A DNA stretch of 40,144 bases from Waddliaceae bacterium (GTDB taxonomy: Bacteria; Chlamydiota; Chlamydiia; Chlamydiales; GCA-2709385). The stretch lies in NCBI GenBank assembly GCA_002709385.1, contig PAQS01000017.1:1-40144 (forward strand). Direction: 5' to 3'. Of this stretch, positions 33,701 to 40,144 are shown in pieces; position 1 is the stretch's first letter, and each line of letters starts with the position of its first letter. Both the position numbers and the translations under genes were made by a program. The notes beneath the pieces were generated by a model. It was not told where the DNA came from. It was given only the letters and a program-made list of their open reading frames with translations, and searched no databases.

Positions 33701-35763
33701 AGACACAAATAGTCACTCTTAAAGAAAACAAGAACAGTTTTTCCATTCGACATAATATGGCAAAAGAAAGTGAGCAAGCCAGAAAAGAACTGATTGAGGT
33801 TATAGAAGAAAAAAAAGACTCACTAGAATTTCATGCTGAAAAAATAGATCCGAATGTAGATGAGCTAGAAGAAATATTAAAATCTTGTTCAAAGCCTTCT
33901 TTAGAAGCAAATAAAAATTTCCTCAGTCCCGAACAACTACGTCGAATAAAACAAAAATCATCTATTGGTTATAATCTCGCTGAAGAATCTTTACATTTTT
34001 TTAGAGAGTATAAGAGTGATCCTGTAAATTATTTTAGAAAACTAAGACCTTCCATTGAGGCTCTTTATCAAATAGCTCTAAAAGACCCTAACAAAGATGC
34101 TCTTCGTATTGCAACAAATCTTCGTCTTATTCTGAGTATTAGTAGTAATTCTGACCGTATTTCAACAATGAGAAAACAATTAGAAATGACTGCTGTTATT
34201 GACTCATTATTGAAGGGCCTTTCTGGACGTGAACTTCCTATAACCTGGAAAGAAAGTACAGTATTTTCAGAGGACCCTAAAAAAGATCAAGAGTTACGCA
34301 AGCTCTGCCAATTTCTTGATGATCTTCCCATGCTTTTAGCTATTGCAAAAGGAGTAACAACTGAAGATCAATTATCCGGGCAAGTATTAGATTCAGCATT
34401 TAATATAGGAACAGCTGCACTAAAAATTATTCCAGGTTTAAGTGGTATTAGCGATGCTATTTCAGCTTCTTACAAGGCTCTTGCCCCCTCTGTTAAAGTA
34501 GGCTGGAGCGTTTGCACAAATGTTCAGTGGATAAATGGTGTTCAGAACCTTGAAAAATATATCAATCAACGTGATCGAGATATTCTTGTACAAGCTGGTT
34601 TCTTTTTAGAGGGTGAGTACATGAACCAGGCTTATTTTGCCGAACTCACAAAAAACATGGAAATGAAAGGAGAATTTGCTTCTTTAATTGTTAAAGATGG
34701 AGTTTTGCCCAAACCAAGTACGTGGCGCATCTTTCACTGGGGAAGAAATTTATTAGAACAATGGTGGTCCGCTTCTTTAAAAGAAAAACTTTATCGATTT
34801 TTACTCCAAGTTGCAATTCCAGTAGGGGTTATAGCAGGAACAACAACACTAAGCATACTAGGATTAGCTATTGGAGGTGTAACTGGTGTTGGACTCGTTG
34901 TAGCTATTCCTGGCATTCTGGCTACATTTTGGGCTTTATTTGAAGGTTTTTGGGTTTATCAAGAATGGATGGATACAGCCTTAGATGTTCATACTGGTAC
35001 AAATCAAAAAGTACGGATGAGAAGAGCTAAAAGTGAGGCTAAAAAATGGATTGAAACAGGAGTAGTGAGAGAGCAAGTAAAAGAACAAATAGAAAAAATT
35101 ACAAGAGAATTTGACATTAAACTTAATCTAGAATTATTTGACCTAGATATTTTTAAAAATATACAGAAAAGGTCAGAATTTGAAAAAACTGAAATCGAAA
35201 AAATATTCGGAACTAAAGAGCAGTTTTGGGTAGATTTAAAACTACATATATCATTGAAAAATTCGTTTTCTGATCCGCTAGCCGAGGATAGTTCTTCTTT
35301 ATTAGATCTGCTAAAATTAGAAAAAGATTTCGATAAAAAAACAAAAACTTTAGAAAAATTTACCAAAATATGGACAGAAGAAGTGCAATTACTTCGCAAA
35401 CAATGTAAAAAAGAAGCGGAAAAAATCATTAAAACTCAGTTAATAGATATAGCAAACGAGTGGATTCGTTATCAAACCTATGGAAAAGCCTGTATCCCTA
35501 ATGATACAGGAACGGGTTTGCGTCATATTATTACATCCAATTTATCTGCTTTATCAAAAATTGATGTAGAAAAATATAGACAAAGAGATGAAGTGGATTT
35601 AGCTGCCTTAAAAAATATTTACGAATGGGAAGGAACTAAACAAGATAAAGAAAAAAATAGACGAGAACCTGGCCGTAAATACCTTGAAAAATTCCTTAGT
35701 ACATCCGTAAAAAACAATATCTTTTTTGATCCATTAAGCGAAACTCATTCAAACGAAAAATAG
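30757..35763 (+). CDS. Giant coiled-coil membrane protein, possible effector or structural protein
   Basis: A 1668-residue protein I cannot assign to a family. Residues about 1-1090 are dominated by long, highly charged helices rich in Lys, Glu, Asn, Ile and Leu with coiled-coil character. Residues about 1100-1340 are more ordinary and globular, including a Gly/Ala/Ile segment (GQVLDSAFNIGTAALKIIPG). At about 1347-1400 come two Gly-rich hydrophobic stretches (GVIAGTTTLSILGLAIGG, then VVAIPGILATFWALF) that look like a membrane hairpin, followed by another charged helical tail. No Sec signal peptide. The central part (roughly 31600-33700) is much richer in A+T than neighbouring genes, with many A-runs. 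I prefer the ATG at 30757 to the in-frame GTG at 30736. trmH-like gene follows after 11 bases. Confidence 0.8.
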   Translation: MVSSIQTFISEKLRREKNPEEELYGLEDLSLRHLHVLSKKYEGDHKIITENTLNVLEYIQKQSSKEKDLYKGTSVTPIPTNKKNQLSSRTGNFITKKTQQINEFLSTYLLPNKAREVNDFLKSYEGIYKDISTELVNTLTQNNKKFHLYRDKASITSKRLKKLQIRIKKLASSNAQEISKKRIQIEIEKQKIRFIEKIIYLSNSWEEKVKKESISHIDTVKDTIYEHVKNTPEDKCDQSFLNEIFGSDFNIFLNSFGLESINNTTTWKELRDSLDYTKYNIDSDINERNFFIENQLNSYENLKNEKLNLSWKNWKNEKLLNEKNILENNCSNYEKEIQKLHNKKNSTLLEIQECQIELLRTEEKYLKQERKASERIAKQLCRLEYQLQKSQDDPNLKISSEVKDLRLQIDITFESILKQIESNDASLQVTSQIIATKKGMRLLLPQRTHGNLPNLDPQFALKRDIDQERQLYTHPESTFTKQLKKHAEALRINFKEHEDLYKKHCETSLRKEIELERIYKEKKETTEKSLSSWLKKKTENPLPDYKTYTERLKISSKKLSKNAFPPELPSTFSEMSLGAKRKSLITFYEKSISLIHELINKSWIEFKENIAFSVEEILTEQRNHFVSQYIEEYKNNIMKEEDGTIKIRIDGLKRSKEEEIQYIQNNNKKYIHDISEKIIKQKTIKKLIKNNLEEILNSHHFLNDVNTEKKHINEYRNSINERINSALLLIQTRALDLHFSSSYINILDKKNNDFEFFNKIEESVDLLIESKKILEKLKENKNYQSNGFGESLKERLNTFSETQRAAEKVDKNNTLYLKEQLNHTSKLIEKYKSRLKKTKKEKLRKINKYTDEIIKTSYEQKNLLLDKLNKIDLFENSNQKKYYENTIYILRKNIDYFQKNLEQELKDYMYQNDSNNKSLLEEVEIKKQNNKKLIKEAIRTLPDEQKNTINNLVDSFFTEINTDIKEKSNKLGKKNILIKELETQIVTLKENKNSFSIRHNMAKESEQARKELIEVIEEKKDSLEFHAEKIDPNVDELEEILKSCSKPSLEANKNFLSPEQLRRIKQKSSIGYNLAEESLHFFREYKSDPVNYFRKLRPSIEALYQIALKDPNKDALRIATNLRLILSISSNSDRISTMRKQLEMTAVIDSLLKGLSGRELPITWKESTVFSEDPKKDQELRKLCQFLDDLPMLLAIAKGVTTEDQLSGQVLDSAFNIGTAALKIIPGLSGISDAISASYKALAPSVKVGWSVCTNVQWINGVQNLEKYINQRDRDILVQAGFFLEGEYMNQAYFAELTKNMEMKGEFASLIVKDGVLPKPSTWRIFHWGRNLLEQWWSASLKEKLYRFLLQVAIPVGVIAGTTTLSILGLAIGGVTGVGLVVAIPGILATFWALFEGFWVYQEWMDTALDVHTGTNQKVRMRRAKSEAKKWIETGVVREQVKEQIEKITREFDIKLNLELFDLDIFKNIQKRSEFEKTEIEKIFGTKEQFWVDLKLHISLKNSFSDPLAEDSSSLLDLLKLEKDFDKKTKTLEKFTKIWTEEVQLLRKQCKKEAEKIIKTQLIDIANEWIRYQTYGKACIPNDTGTGLRHIITSNLSALSKIDVEKYRQRDEVDLAALKNIYEWEGTKQDKEKNRREPGRKYLEKFLSTSVKNNIFFDPLSETHSNEK

Positions 35764-35774
35764 ATAGACCACTT

Positions 35775-36515
35775 ATGTTTCCTCATTTTTCTAAAAAAAA
35801 ATTCGATTTATTATCAAATGAACAAAAACATAAAAAAAGCGCAGAATTACTTCGTGCTATTTATGATGCTCTTCTACAAAAGAAAAATTGTATAGAGGCA
35901 GAAAAACATTACAACGAATTACAAAATTGGCTGATAAGTCCCCTTTTAAATATCTGGACTCCAGAAACCATCTCACAACGCTACCATGAGCATCTTGCTC
36001 TATGCGATCAGCAACACAAAGAGCATAATCTATTGCAATCAGTAAAGACGGAAGATCGAAAAGAAGCTGCACCTCTTCTTGATATACATATCTACTTGGA
36101 CCATATTCGTTCAGCACATAATGTAGGAAGTATTTTACGAACTACTGAGGCTTTTGGATTGGGGACTTTATATTTTCCTGAATCAGCAATTAATCCTGAG
36201 CATTCTCAAGTAAAAAAAACTTCAATGGGCTGCTCTGAGTGGGTTGAATGGCATGCAAACGCTCAGCTAAAAAAACTCCATCAACCTATCATTATTGCAG
36301 AAACAAGTTCTGTCGCAATTCCTCTTTCTGATTTCATTTTTCCTTCTCAATTTACATTAGTTCTGGGAAATGAAGAATACGGCTGCTCACAAGAAGTATT
36401 AGATCATGCAGATTATATTATTGAAATTCCCCTATCAGGAAGAAAAAATTCATTGAATGTTGCCAATGCTTATACTGCAATAGCTTATGAGATAAGCCGC
36501 CAATTAAGGATATAA
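35775..36515 (+). CDS. TrmH/SpoU-family RNA 2'-O-methyltransferase
   Basis: SPOUT-fold enzyme that methylates ribose in tRNA or rRNA. The 246-residue protein has an N-terminal helical domain (about 1-95) and the catalytic knot domain with all three motifs: HNVGSILRTTEAFG near 113-126, LVLGNEEYGCS near 195-205 and IPLSGRKNSLNVANA near 217-231. The Arg in motif 1 and the Asn and Ser of motifs 2 and 3 are intact. The target nucleotide cannot be told from sequence. The N-terminal domain is longer than in minimal TrmL-like enzymes. It lies 11 bases downstream of the giant coiled-coil gene and probably shares its transcript. The next gene downstream is on the other strand, tail to tail with rnpB. 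Confidence 0.88.
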   Translation: MFPHFSKKKFDLLSNEQKHKKSAELLRAIYDALLQKKNCIEAEKHYNELQNWLISPLLNIWTPETISQRYHEHLALCDQQHKEHNLLQSVKTEDRKEAAPLLDIHIYLDHIRSAHNVGSILRTTEAFGLGTLYFPESAINPEHSQVKKTSMGCSEWVEWHANAQLKKLHQPIIIAETSSVAIPLSDFIFPSQFTLVLGNEEYGCSQEVLDHADYIIEIPLSGRKNSLNVANAYTAIAYEISRQLRI

Positions 36516-36586
36516 TTTGCTTTAACCCCCGAGGCTATAAGACTTTCTTCGCACCCCGAGTATTTGCCAAAACACATGATTTTTTT

Positions 36587-36610
36587 CTTTGCGTTTCTGT
36601 GTCTTTGCCA
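36587..36610. repeat. Short dispersed repeat-like motif
   Basis: The stretch CTTTGCGTTTCTGTGTCTTT within these bases resembles an A/G-C/T-alternating 'CTCTGTG' type motif scattered between genes in many bacteria (from memory). It also resembles the right arm of the 120-bp repeat at 113-800 (TCTCTGTGATCTTAGTGGC). It lies directly downstream of the rnpB 3' end. Confidence 0.35.
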
Positions 36611-36628
36611 TATTGCGTTTAATAAAGG

Positions 36629-37000
36629 AAAAAAGCTGGGAAGACGATAAGCTGGATCTTGTCGAGCAGTACAGTGTACTGACGGGCAATCATTTATCTA
36701 GGAACTTTGTTAGCAAAGTTCTCAAGCGACTCTACGGTGGCAGCTCGGAGAGAGCTTTGCGCCTCCTCGTCTTGCTTCGGATGGGGTTTACAGCTCTCTA
36801 GGTTCCCCTAGATGAGACTAACTCTTAAAGATAGTATTTCACCCTGTATGCGGGCCGAAACCCGCACCGGTATATTTTCTGTTGCACTTTCCGTAGCCTT
36901 TCAGCCCCCAGCCTTTCGCTGGCATCCTCTCCTGCGAAGTCCAGACTTTCCTCTCCACCAACCCTGATGATTGGTGCAGCGATTGCCTGTCTTCCCAGCA
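36629..37000 (-). ncRNA. rnpB: RNase P RNA
   Basis: Catalytic RNA that makes mature 5' ends of tRNAs. On the minus strand, GCTGGGAAGAC at the 5' end pairs with GTCTTCCCAGC at the 3' end (helix P1). The universal GAGGAAAGTCTGGAC is at 36953-36939, the ACAGAAA element near 36885-36876, and TGATTGCCC near the 3' part. The P4 core pairs CTGGA with TCCAG, where E. coli has CCGGG/CCCGG, a compensatory change that supports the assignment. The Mg-binding GGAAAG is intact. A run of six T (36634-36629) after P1 gives termination. The mature 5' end is near 36999, and the ends are approximate by a few bases. Confidence 0.95.
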
Positions 37001-37004
37001 AAAA

Positions 37005-37033
37005 ATTATACTTGTGTAGCAGTACTTTTGCGA
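37005..37033 (-). promoter_or_regulatory. Promoter of rnpB inside the end of cdsZ
   Basis: On the minus strand a perfect TATAAT (37010-37005) ends six bases before the first G of the RNA (36999), the right place for a -10 box. The TAA stop codon of cdsZ (37008-37006) is part of it. A poor -35 match, TCGCAA (37033-37028), is 17 bases upstream. Confidence 0.7.
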
Positions 37034-37779
37034 CGGCGACGCTTGGTTGCCACTCCGGTTCCTTCAAGGTCTGCAGACTCTTGCCAGTAGTGAATACGCG
37101 AACAATGTTCACAGTAATGAAGCTTTTCACCTTTACGCACTAAATTCTCGTGCTGAGCAGTAACCATGATATGGCAACCACTACAAGTACGGTCTTCTAA
37201 AGGAACAACTACACGATCTTTCTTGTTCTTAAGTAGACGCTCGTAAATAGAAAACACTTCAGGATCAGCATCTTTTACTAGCATTTGACGCTCGTTCAGA
37301 ATTTGCTGTCCTTCTTCATTAATCAAAGAAATACTTTGCTTAATTTCGCCTTCAATAACTTTACTACTTTCAGAAGTTGATTCAAGTGTTTCTCTTAGAG
37401 TGCCTAATACTTCTTCTTCAGCTGCAAGTTTTTCTTGCACATCGATCATTTTTTGTTCGCGATTGTGTCGGTCACGATCTTTAGCTGAGATCTGCTGAGT
37501 CAACGCATTGAAGTCTTCAATTTTTCGCACTTCATTCTGCTGCTCTTCGTATTTCTTGATATCTTCCTTGATATCAGAAACCTCACCTTCCATGATTCGA
37601 AGGTCCCTTTTCAAGTTGAGAACTTCTGTCTCCTTGATCACGATTTGTTTCCGTAGATCAGACTTGATGTCATCGATATCATTTAACTCTTTCTGACGGT
37701 CACGCTTTAGACGCATCAGACGAATCATCTTCGTATCAAGTTCTTGAATTTCTAGGATTTTCTTTAAAGCAGTTAACAT
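37006..37779 (-). CDS. cdsZ: Coiled-coil zinc-ribbon protein, CdsZ/CT398-like
   Basis: A 257-residue protein with a long antiparallel coiled coil (about residues 5-185, dense in Glu, Lys, Arg and Leu) and a C-terminal zinc ribbon: CSGCHIM near 200-206 and CEHCSRIHYW near 222-231. A Lys/Arg-rich tail (TKRRRRKS) closes it. This is the architecture of Chlamydia CT398, reported to interact with type III secretion and sigma-54 proteins (from memory) and called CdsZ. AGAGG precedes the ATG at a long spacing. rnpB starts six bases after its stop codon, and both are transcribed in the same direction. In other phyla the same fold is annotated as a C4-type zinc ribbon family. Confidence 0.85.
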   Translation of the reverse strand: MLTALKKILEIQELDTKMIRLMRLKRDRQKELNDIDDIKSDLRKQIVIKETEVLNLKRDLRIMEGEVSDIKEDIKKYEEQQNEVRKIEDFNALTQQISAKDRDRHNREQKMIDVQEKLAAEEEVLGTLRETLESTSESSKVIEGEIKQSISLINEEGQQILNERQMLVKDADPEVFSIYERLLKNKKDRVVVPLEDRTCSGCHIMVTAQHENLVRKGEKLHYCEHCSRIHYWQESADLEGTGVATKRRRRKSTATQV

Positions 37780-38082
37780 ACTTTTTCTGACCTCTAAATT
37801 TCCTGCGTTTCATACCCTCGATCTTAACAATTCCATGCCGCAGAATAGGAGCATAAAACCTGTGAGATGAAGACCTCAGATGATCTGGAAACTCTTAGAT
37901 ATAAATAAGTGGAATAAAACCGGTTTCTGACTTAATACTTTAGTGTTTTGTTTCATAATACTCAAGAAAAAAGAAGCTTTACGAGAGATTAGAAGGAAAG
38001 GAAAGTAAGTTTATTTTTGTTGACAAGACTCCTCTCTTTAGGAATAGAAGAACTAAGCTTTTACTGATCTCAAGGTTTTTCA
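37780..38082. other. Intergenic region between cdsZ and the CBM-like gene
   Basis: About 300 bases between divergent genes. I see no ORF with coding character and no RNA structure of note. The only recognisable element is TTGACA (38020-38025), a perfect -35 hexamer. 17 bases later comes AATAGA (38043-38048), a poor -10, so it is a weak candidate promoter for the gene at 38083. Confidence 0.5.
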
Positions 38083-38421
38083 ATGACAGTTAAAACATCA
38101 ATCACAAGTCTGATTAAAGAGAAAAAAACAAAAAAAATTTCCATAGGGTTCCCTAAAGCTCCTAGAACTACTCTTACTGTAATCATTGACGTTGGATTTG
38201 AAAATCAACTTTACATTCGAGGAACAGGAGCGGGGCTAAAGTGGGATCAAGGAATTCTACTCAAAAATAGAGGTCCGAATCAATGGATTTGGGAATCTGA
38301 TAAAGCCTTTGATAGTTGTTATTTTAAGGTTCTTATCAATGATCAAAATTTTGAAATCGGGAAAGACCATTATATTGAATGTGGTGAAAAACGTTCATAC
38401 TCACCTGTCTTCACCTCATAA
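38083..38421 (+). CDS. Small carbohydrate-binding-like (CBM20/48-type) protein
   Basis: A 112-residue cytosolic protein, apparently one beta-sandwich. The string LYIRGTGAGLKWDQGILL near residues 47-64, then W-I-W-E-S and Y-F-K-V-L-I-N-D-Q near 82-100, follows the pattern of starch/glycogen-binding modules (V-x-G-x-x-x-L-x-W-D ... F-K-V/I ... G-x-N/D-H). The conserved Trp pair is present. No enzyme domain is attached. A role in glycogen metabolism or regulation is therefore possible but unproven. The first 25 residues are Lys-rich and probably flexible. It precedes glyA on the same strand by 75 bases. Confidence 0.65.
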   Translation: MTVKTSITSLIKEKKTKKISIGFPKAPRTTLTVIIDVGFENQLYIRGTGAGLKWDQGILLKNRGPNQWIWESDKAFDSCYFKVLINDQNFEIGKDHYIECGEKRSYSPVFTS

Positions 38422-38496
38422 AAATTTCTAAATATAGACTTTTTTGAAATTTCTCCTCACAATGTACTTTTTACAAAAAGACATTGGAGAGGAAAT

Positions 38497-40020
38497 ATGA
38501 CTTATCTCGACCGTTATTTTGAGCATTGTGATGCAAATGAACGCAAAAGTAGTGCTATTGCATTTTGGGCTAGTTTAGACCATATTTCCAGTCAAAATCC
38601 TGAAGTCTGCTCAGGAATACTTCGGGAATTTCAAGATCAAAGTAGCTACCTTAAACTCATTGCTTCTGAGAACTATAGCTCTCTTGCTACACAGCAAGCT
38701 ATGGGCAACCTATTGACTGACAAGTATGCTGAAGGTATTTCAGGTAAGCGTTTTTATGCTGGATGTGGAAATGTAGACGACTTAGAGGCACGCGCTAGCC
38801 AATTATTAATCGATATTTTTGCCTGTGATCACGCTTATGTACAGCCTCATTCTGGAGCTGATGCAAATCTTGTGGCATTTTGGGCTATTCTCCAAACTCG
38901 CGTACAAAATAAGGAAGTTGAGCGCTTAGGAAAAAAATCTATAGACGAACTAAGCCCTGAAGAGTACGAGCAGGTACGGCAGCTTTTGGTAAATCAAAAA
39001 GTCCTAGGAATGTCTTTGAATTCAGGTGGGCATCTTACTCATGGCTACCGTCATAATATCTCATCTAAAATGATGCAGTCTTTTTCCTATGATGTAGACC
39101 CTAAAACAAATCTTTTAGATTATGACCAAATTGCCAAGCGTGCTCGGGAAGTACAACCTACTATTCTTTTAGCTGGTTATTCTGCATACCCTAGAAAGAT
39201 CAATTTCGCAAAAATGCGTGAGATTGCTGATGATGTAAATGCTGTGCTAATGGTAGATATGGCACATTTTTCTGGTTTGGTTGCAGGAAAAGTATTCACA
39301 GGTGATTACAACCCTATACCCCATGCTCATGTTGTGACATCTACCACACACAAAACTTTAAGAGGTCCTCGTGGCGGCTTGGTTCTTTGCCAAAAAGAAT
39401 TTGCTGAAGCTGTCGATAAAGGTTGCCCGTTAGTATTAGGTGGTCCTCTTCCTCATGTTATGGCTGCAAAAGCCGTGGCGTTTTACGAAGCTTCTTTGCC
39501 AAGTTTTCAAAACTATGCACAGAAAATTGTAGAAAATGCTTCTGCTTTAGCCGAGTCATTGATGCAACGTGGGGTTCCTGTTTTAACCAATGGAACAGAT
39601 AACCACCTTTTAATCACAGATATTAGAAAATTTGGTTTAACAGGACGCCAAGGAGAACTTGCTCTAAGAGAAGCTGGTGTTACCCTCAACCGTAACACCA
39701 TTCCATTTGATGAAAATGGCCCATGGTACACATCAGGTCTTCGCATGGGAACACCTGCACTCACAAGCCTTGGAATGGGGAAAGAAGAAATGAATGAAGT
39801 TGCTAGCATTATTGTTGAAGTATTAGAAAATACTAAAGCAACTGTGGTGGAGAGAACAGGCCAGGCAAGTAAGGCAAAGAGCGAAACTTTAGAAAATGTA
39901 CGTCTTGAATCTCTTGATCGCGTTCATAAACTATTGGATCAATTTCATTTATACCCAGAACTTAAACTACGCGAAGTTGCTGGCTTAAAGGCAGACAAAG
40001 TTTCACCCATGACTACCTAA
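38497..40020 (+). CDS. glyA: Serine hydroxymethyltransferase
   Basis: PLP enzyme converting serine and tetrahydrofolate to glycine and methylene-tetrahydrofolate, the main source of one-carbon units. The 507-residue protein has IASENYSS near 50-57, YAGCGNVDDLE, HSGADAN, and the PLP-lysine Lys286 in TSTTHKTLRGPRGG. The insertion between about 145 and 178 (SIDELSPEEYEQVRQLL region) distinguishes this long form from E. coli GlyA (417 residues) and is typical of chlamydial sequences as I recall. GGAGAGG six bases before the ATG is a strong ribosome binding site. All catalytic regions look intact. No gene follows in the remaining 124 bases. Confidence 0.96.
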   Translation: MTYLDRYFEHCDANERKSSAIAFWASLDHISSQNPEVCSGILREFQDQSSYLKLIASENYSSLATQQAMGNLLTDKYAEGISGKRFYAGCGNVDDLEARASQLLIDIFACDHAYVQPHSGADANLVAFWAILQTRVQNKEVERLGKKSIDELSPEEYEQVRQLLVNQKVLGMSLNSGGHLTHGYRHNISSKMMQSFSYDVDPKTNLLDYDQIAKRAREVQPTILLAGYSAYPRKINFAKMREIADDVNAVLMVDMAHFSGLVAGKVFTGDYNPIPHAHVVTSTTHKTLRGPRGGLVLCQKEFAEAVDKGCPLVLGGPLPHVMAAKAVAFYEASLPSFQNYAQKIVENASALAESLMQRGVPVLTNGTDNHLLITDIRKFGLTGRQGELALREAGVTLNRNTIPFDENGPWYTSGLRMGTPALTSLGMGKEEMNEVASIIVEVLENTKATVVERTGQASKAKSETLENVRLESLDRVHKLLDQFHLYPELKLREVAGLKADKVSPMTT

Positions 40021-40083
40021 TCCGAAATTAGACCCCCGATGGTGACCTAATCTCGCCGAACTAGGTAATTTCAAGTATTCAGA

Positions 40084-40142
40084 TACGTGTTTACACAGCG
40101 AAGCGCAGCTCGTATGAGCTTCGTGAGATGTGTAAGTACGTA
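40084..40142. repeat. Large inverted repeat near the window's end
   Basis: TACGTGTTTACACA (40084-40097) matches the reverse complement of TGTGTAAGTACGTA (40129-40142) at 13 of 14 positions. The inner GCGAAGC/GCTTCGT nearly continues the stem. It follows glyA by about 60 bases and could be a terminator for it or one end of a repeated element beyond the window. No T-run is visible in the window. Confidence 0.55.
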
Positions 40143-40144
40143 GA

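Noticed and set aside
35004-35429. 141-codon minus-strand frame inside the giant gene
   Set aside because: Ser/Phe/Leu-rich product typical of the reverse complement of Lys/Glu/Asn-rich coding DNA; no ribosome binding site; the plus-strand gene is continuous.
36589-37130. Small open reading frames over and beside 36600-37130 on both strands
   Set aside because: They coincide with the structured RNase P RNA and the end of cdsZ. Their translations have no coding character.

Overview
This window reads as chromosomal DNA of a member of the Chlamydiae, most likely one of the amoeba-associated or environmental lineages rather than Chlamydia itself. The evidence is the gene set and order: dnaJ, rpsU and tsaB lie close to lon, and then rnz, xerC and a YbiT-type ABC-F gene follow. 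This is, from memory, the neighbourhood seen in Chlamydia trachomatis. A CdsZ/CT398-type coiled-coil zinc-ribbon protein and the long chlamydial form of serine hydroxymethyltransferase agree with this. The DNA is AT-rich with short intergenic gaps. I cannot name a genus or species.

Layout. 1-861: non-coding, with two 20-bp direct repeats and about six copies of an exact 120-bp tandem repeat, each carrying a potential hairpin. 862-6935: comEC (without a nuclease domain), a TerC-family membrane protein, tRNA-His, uppP, ftsK and a small membrane protein. 7037-9950: a receiver/metallo-beta-lactamase fusion that converges on a three-gene minus-strand operon containing fliS, a flagellin export chaperone. 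10154-11823: a NadD-like nucleotidyltransferase with an apparent signal peptide, and a WalJ/YycJ-like hydrolase. 11885-15616 (minus): dnaJ, rpsU, tsaB and a dGTPase-like gene whose natural N-terminus appears to be cut off by an A11 tract. 15931-19577: lon and a rhomboid protease.

19593-25189: a probable tandem hot-dog protein, an 8-TM orphan membrane protein, rnz, an Rsm22-like methyltransferase and an aldehyde dehydrogenase. 25255-27604: accessory, host-interaction-like genes (an ankyrin protein ending in a degenerate J-like domain, and a secreted His/Arg/Tyr-rich protein). 27790-30469: xerC and the ABC-F gene. 30757-36515: a giant, very AT-rich coiled-coil membrane protein and a TrmH-type RNA methyltransferase. 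36630-37779 (minus): cdsZ followed directly by rnpB, whose -10 box includes the cdsZ stop codon. 38083-40020: a small carbohydrate-binding-like protein and glyA. The last 120 bases hold a large inverted repeat.

The core genes serve proteostasis (lon, dnaJ, rhomboid), RNA maturation and translation (rnpB, rnz, tsaB, rpsU, tRNA-His, ABC-F), envelope and division (uppP, ftsK), chromosome resolution (xerC with ftsK) and one-carbon metabolism (glyA). The accessory genes suggest a host-associated life and possibly a flagellum. The items most worth a second look are the fliS operon, the A11 frameshift in the dGTPase gene, the giant coiled-coil protein, the ankyrin/J-like protein, the exported NadD-like enzyme and the 120-bp hairpin array.
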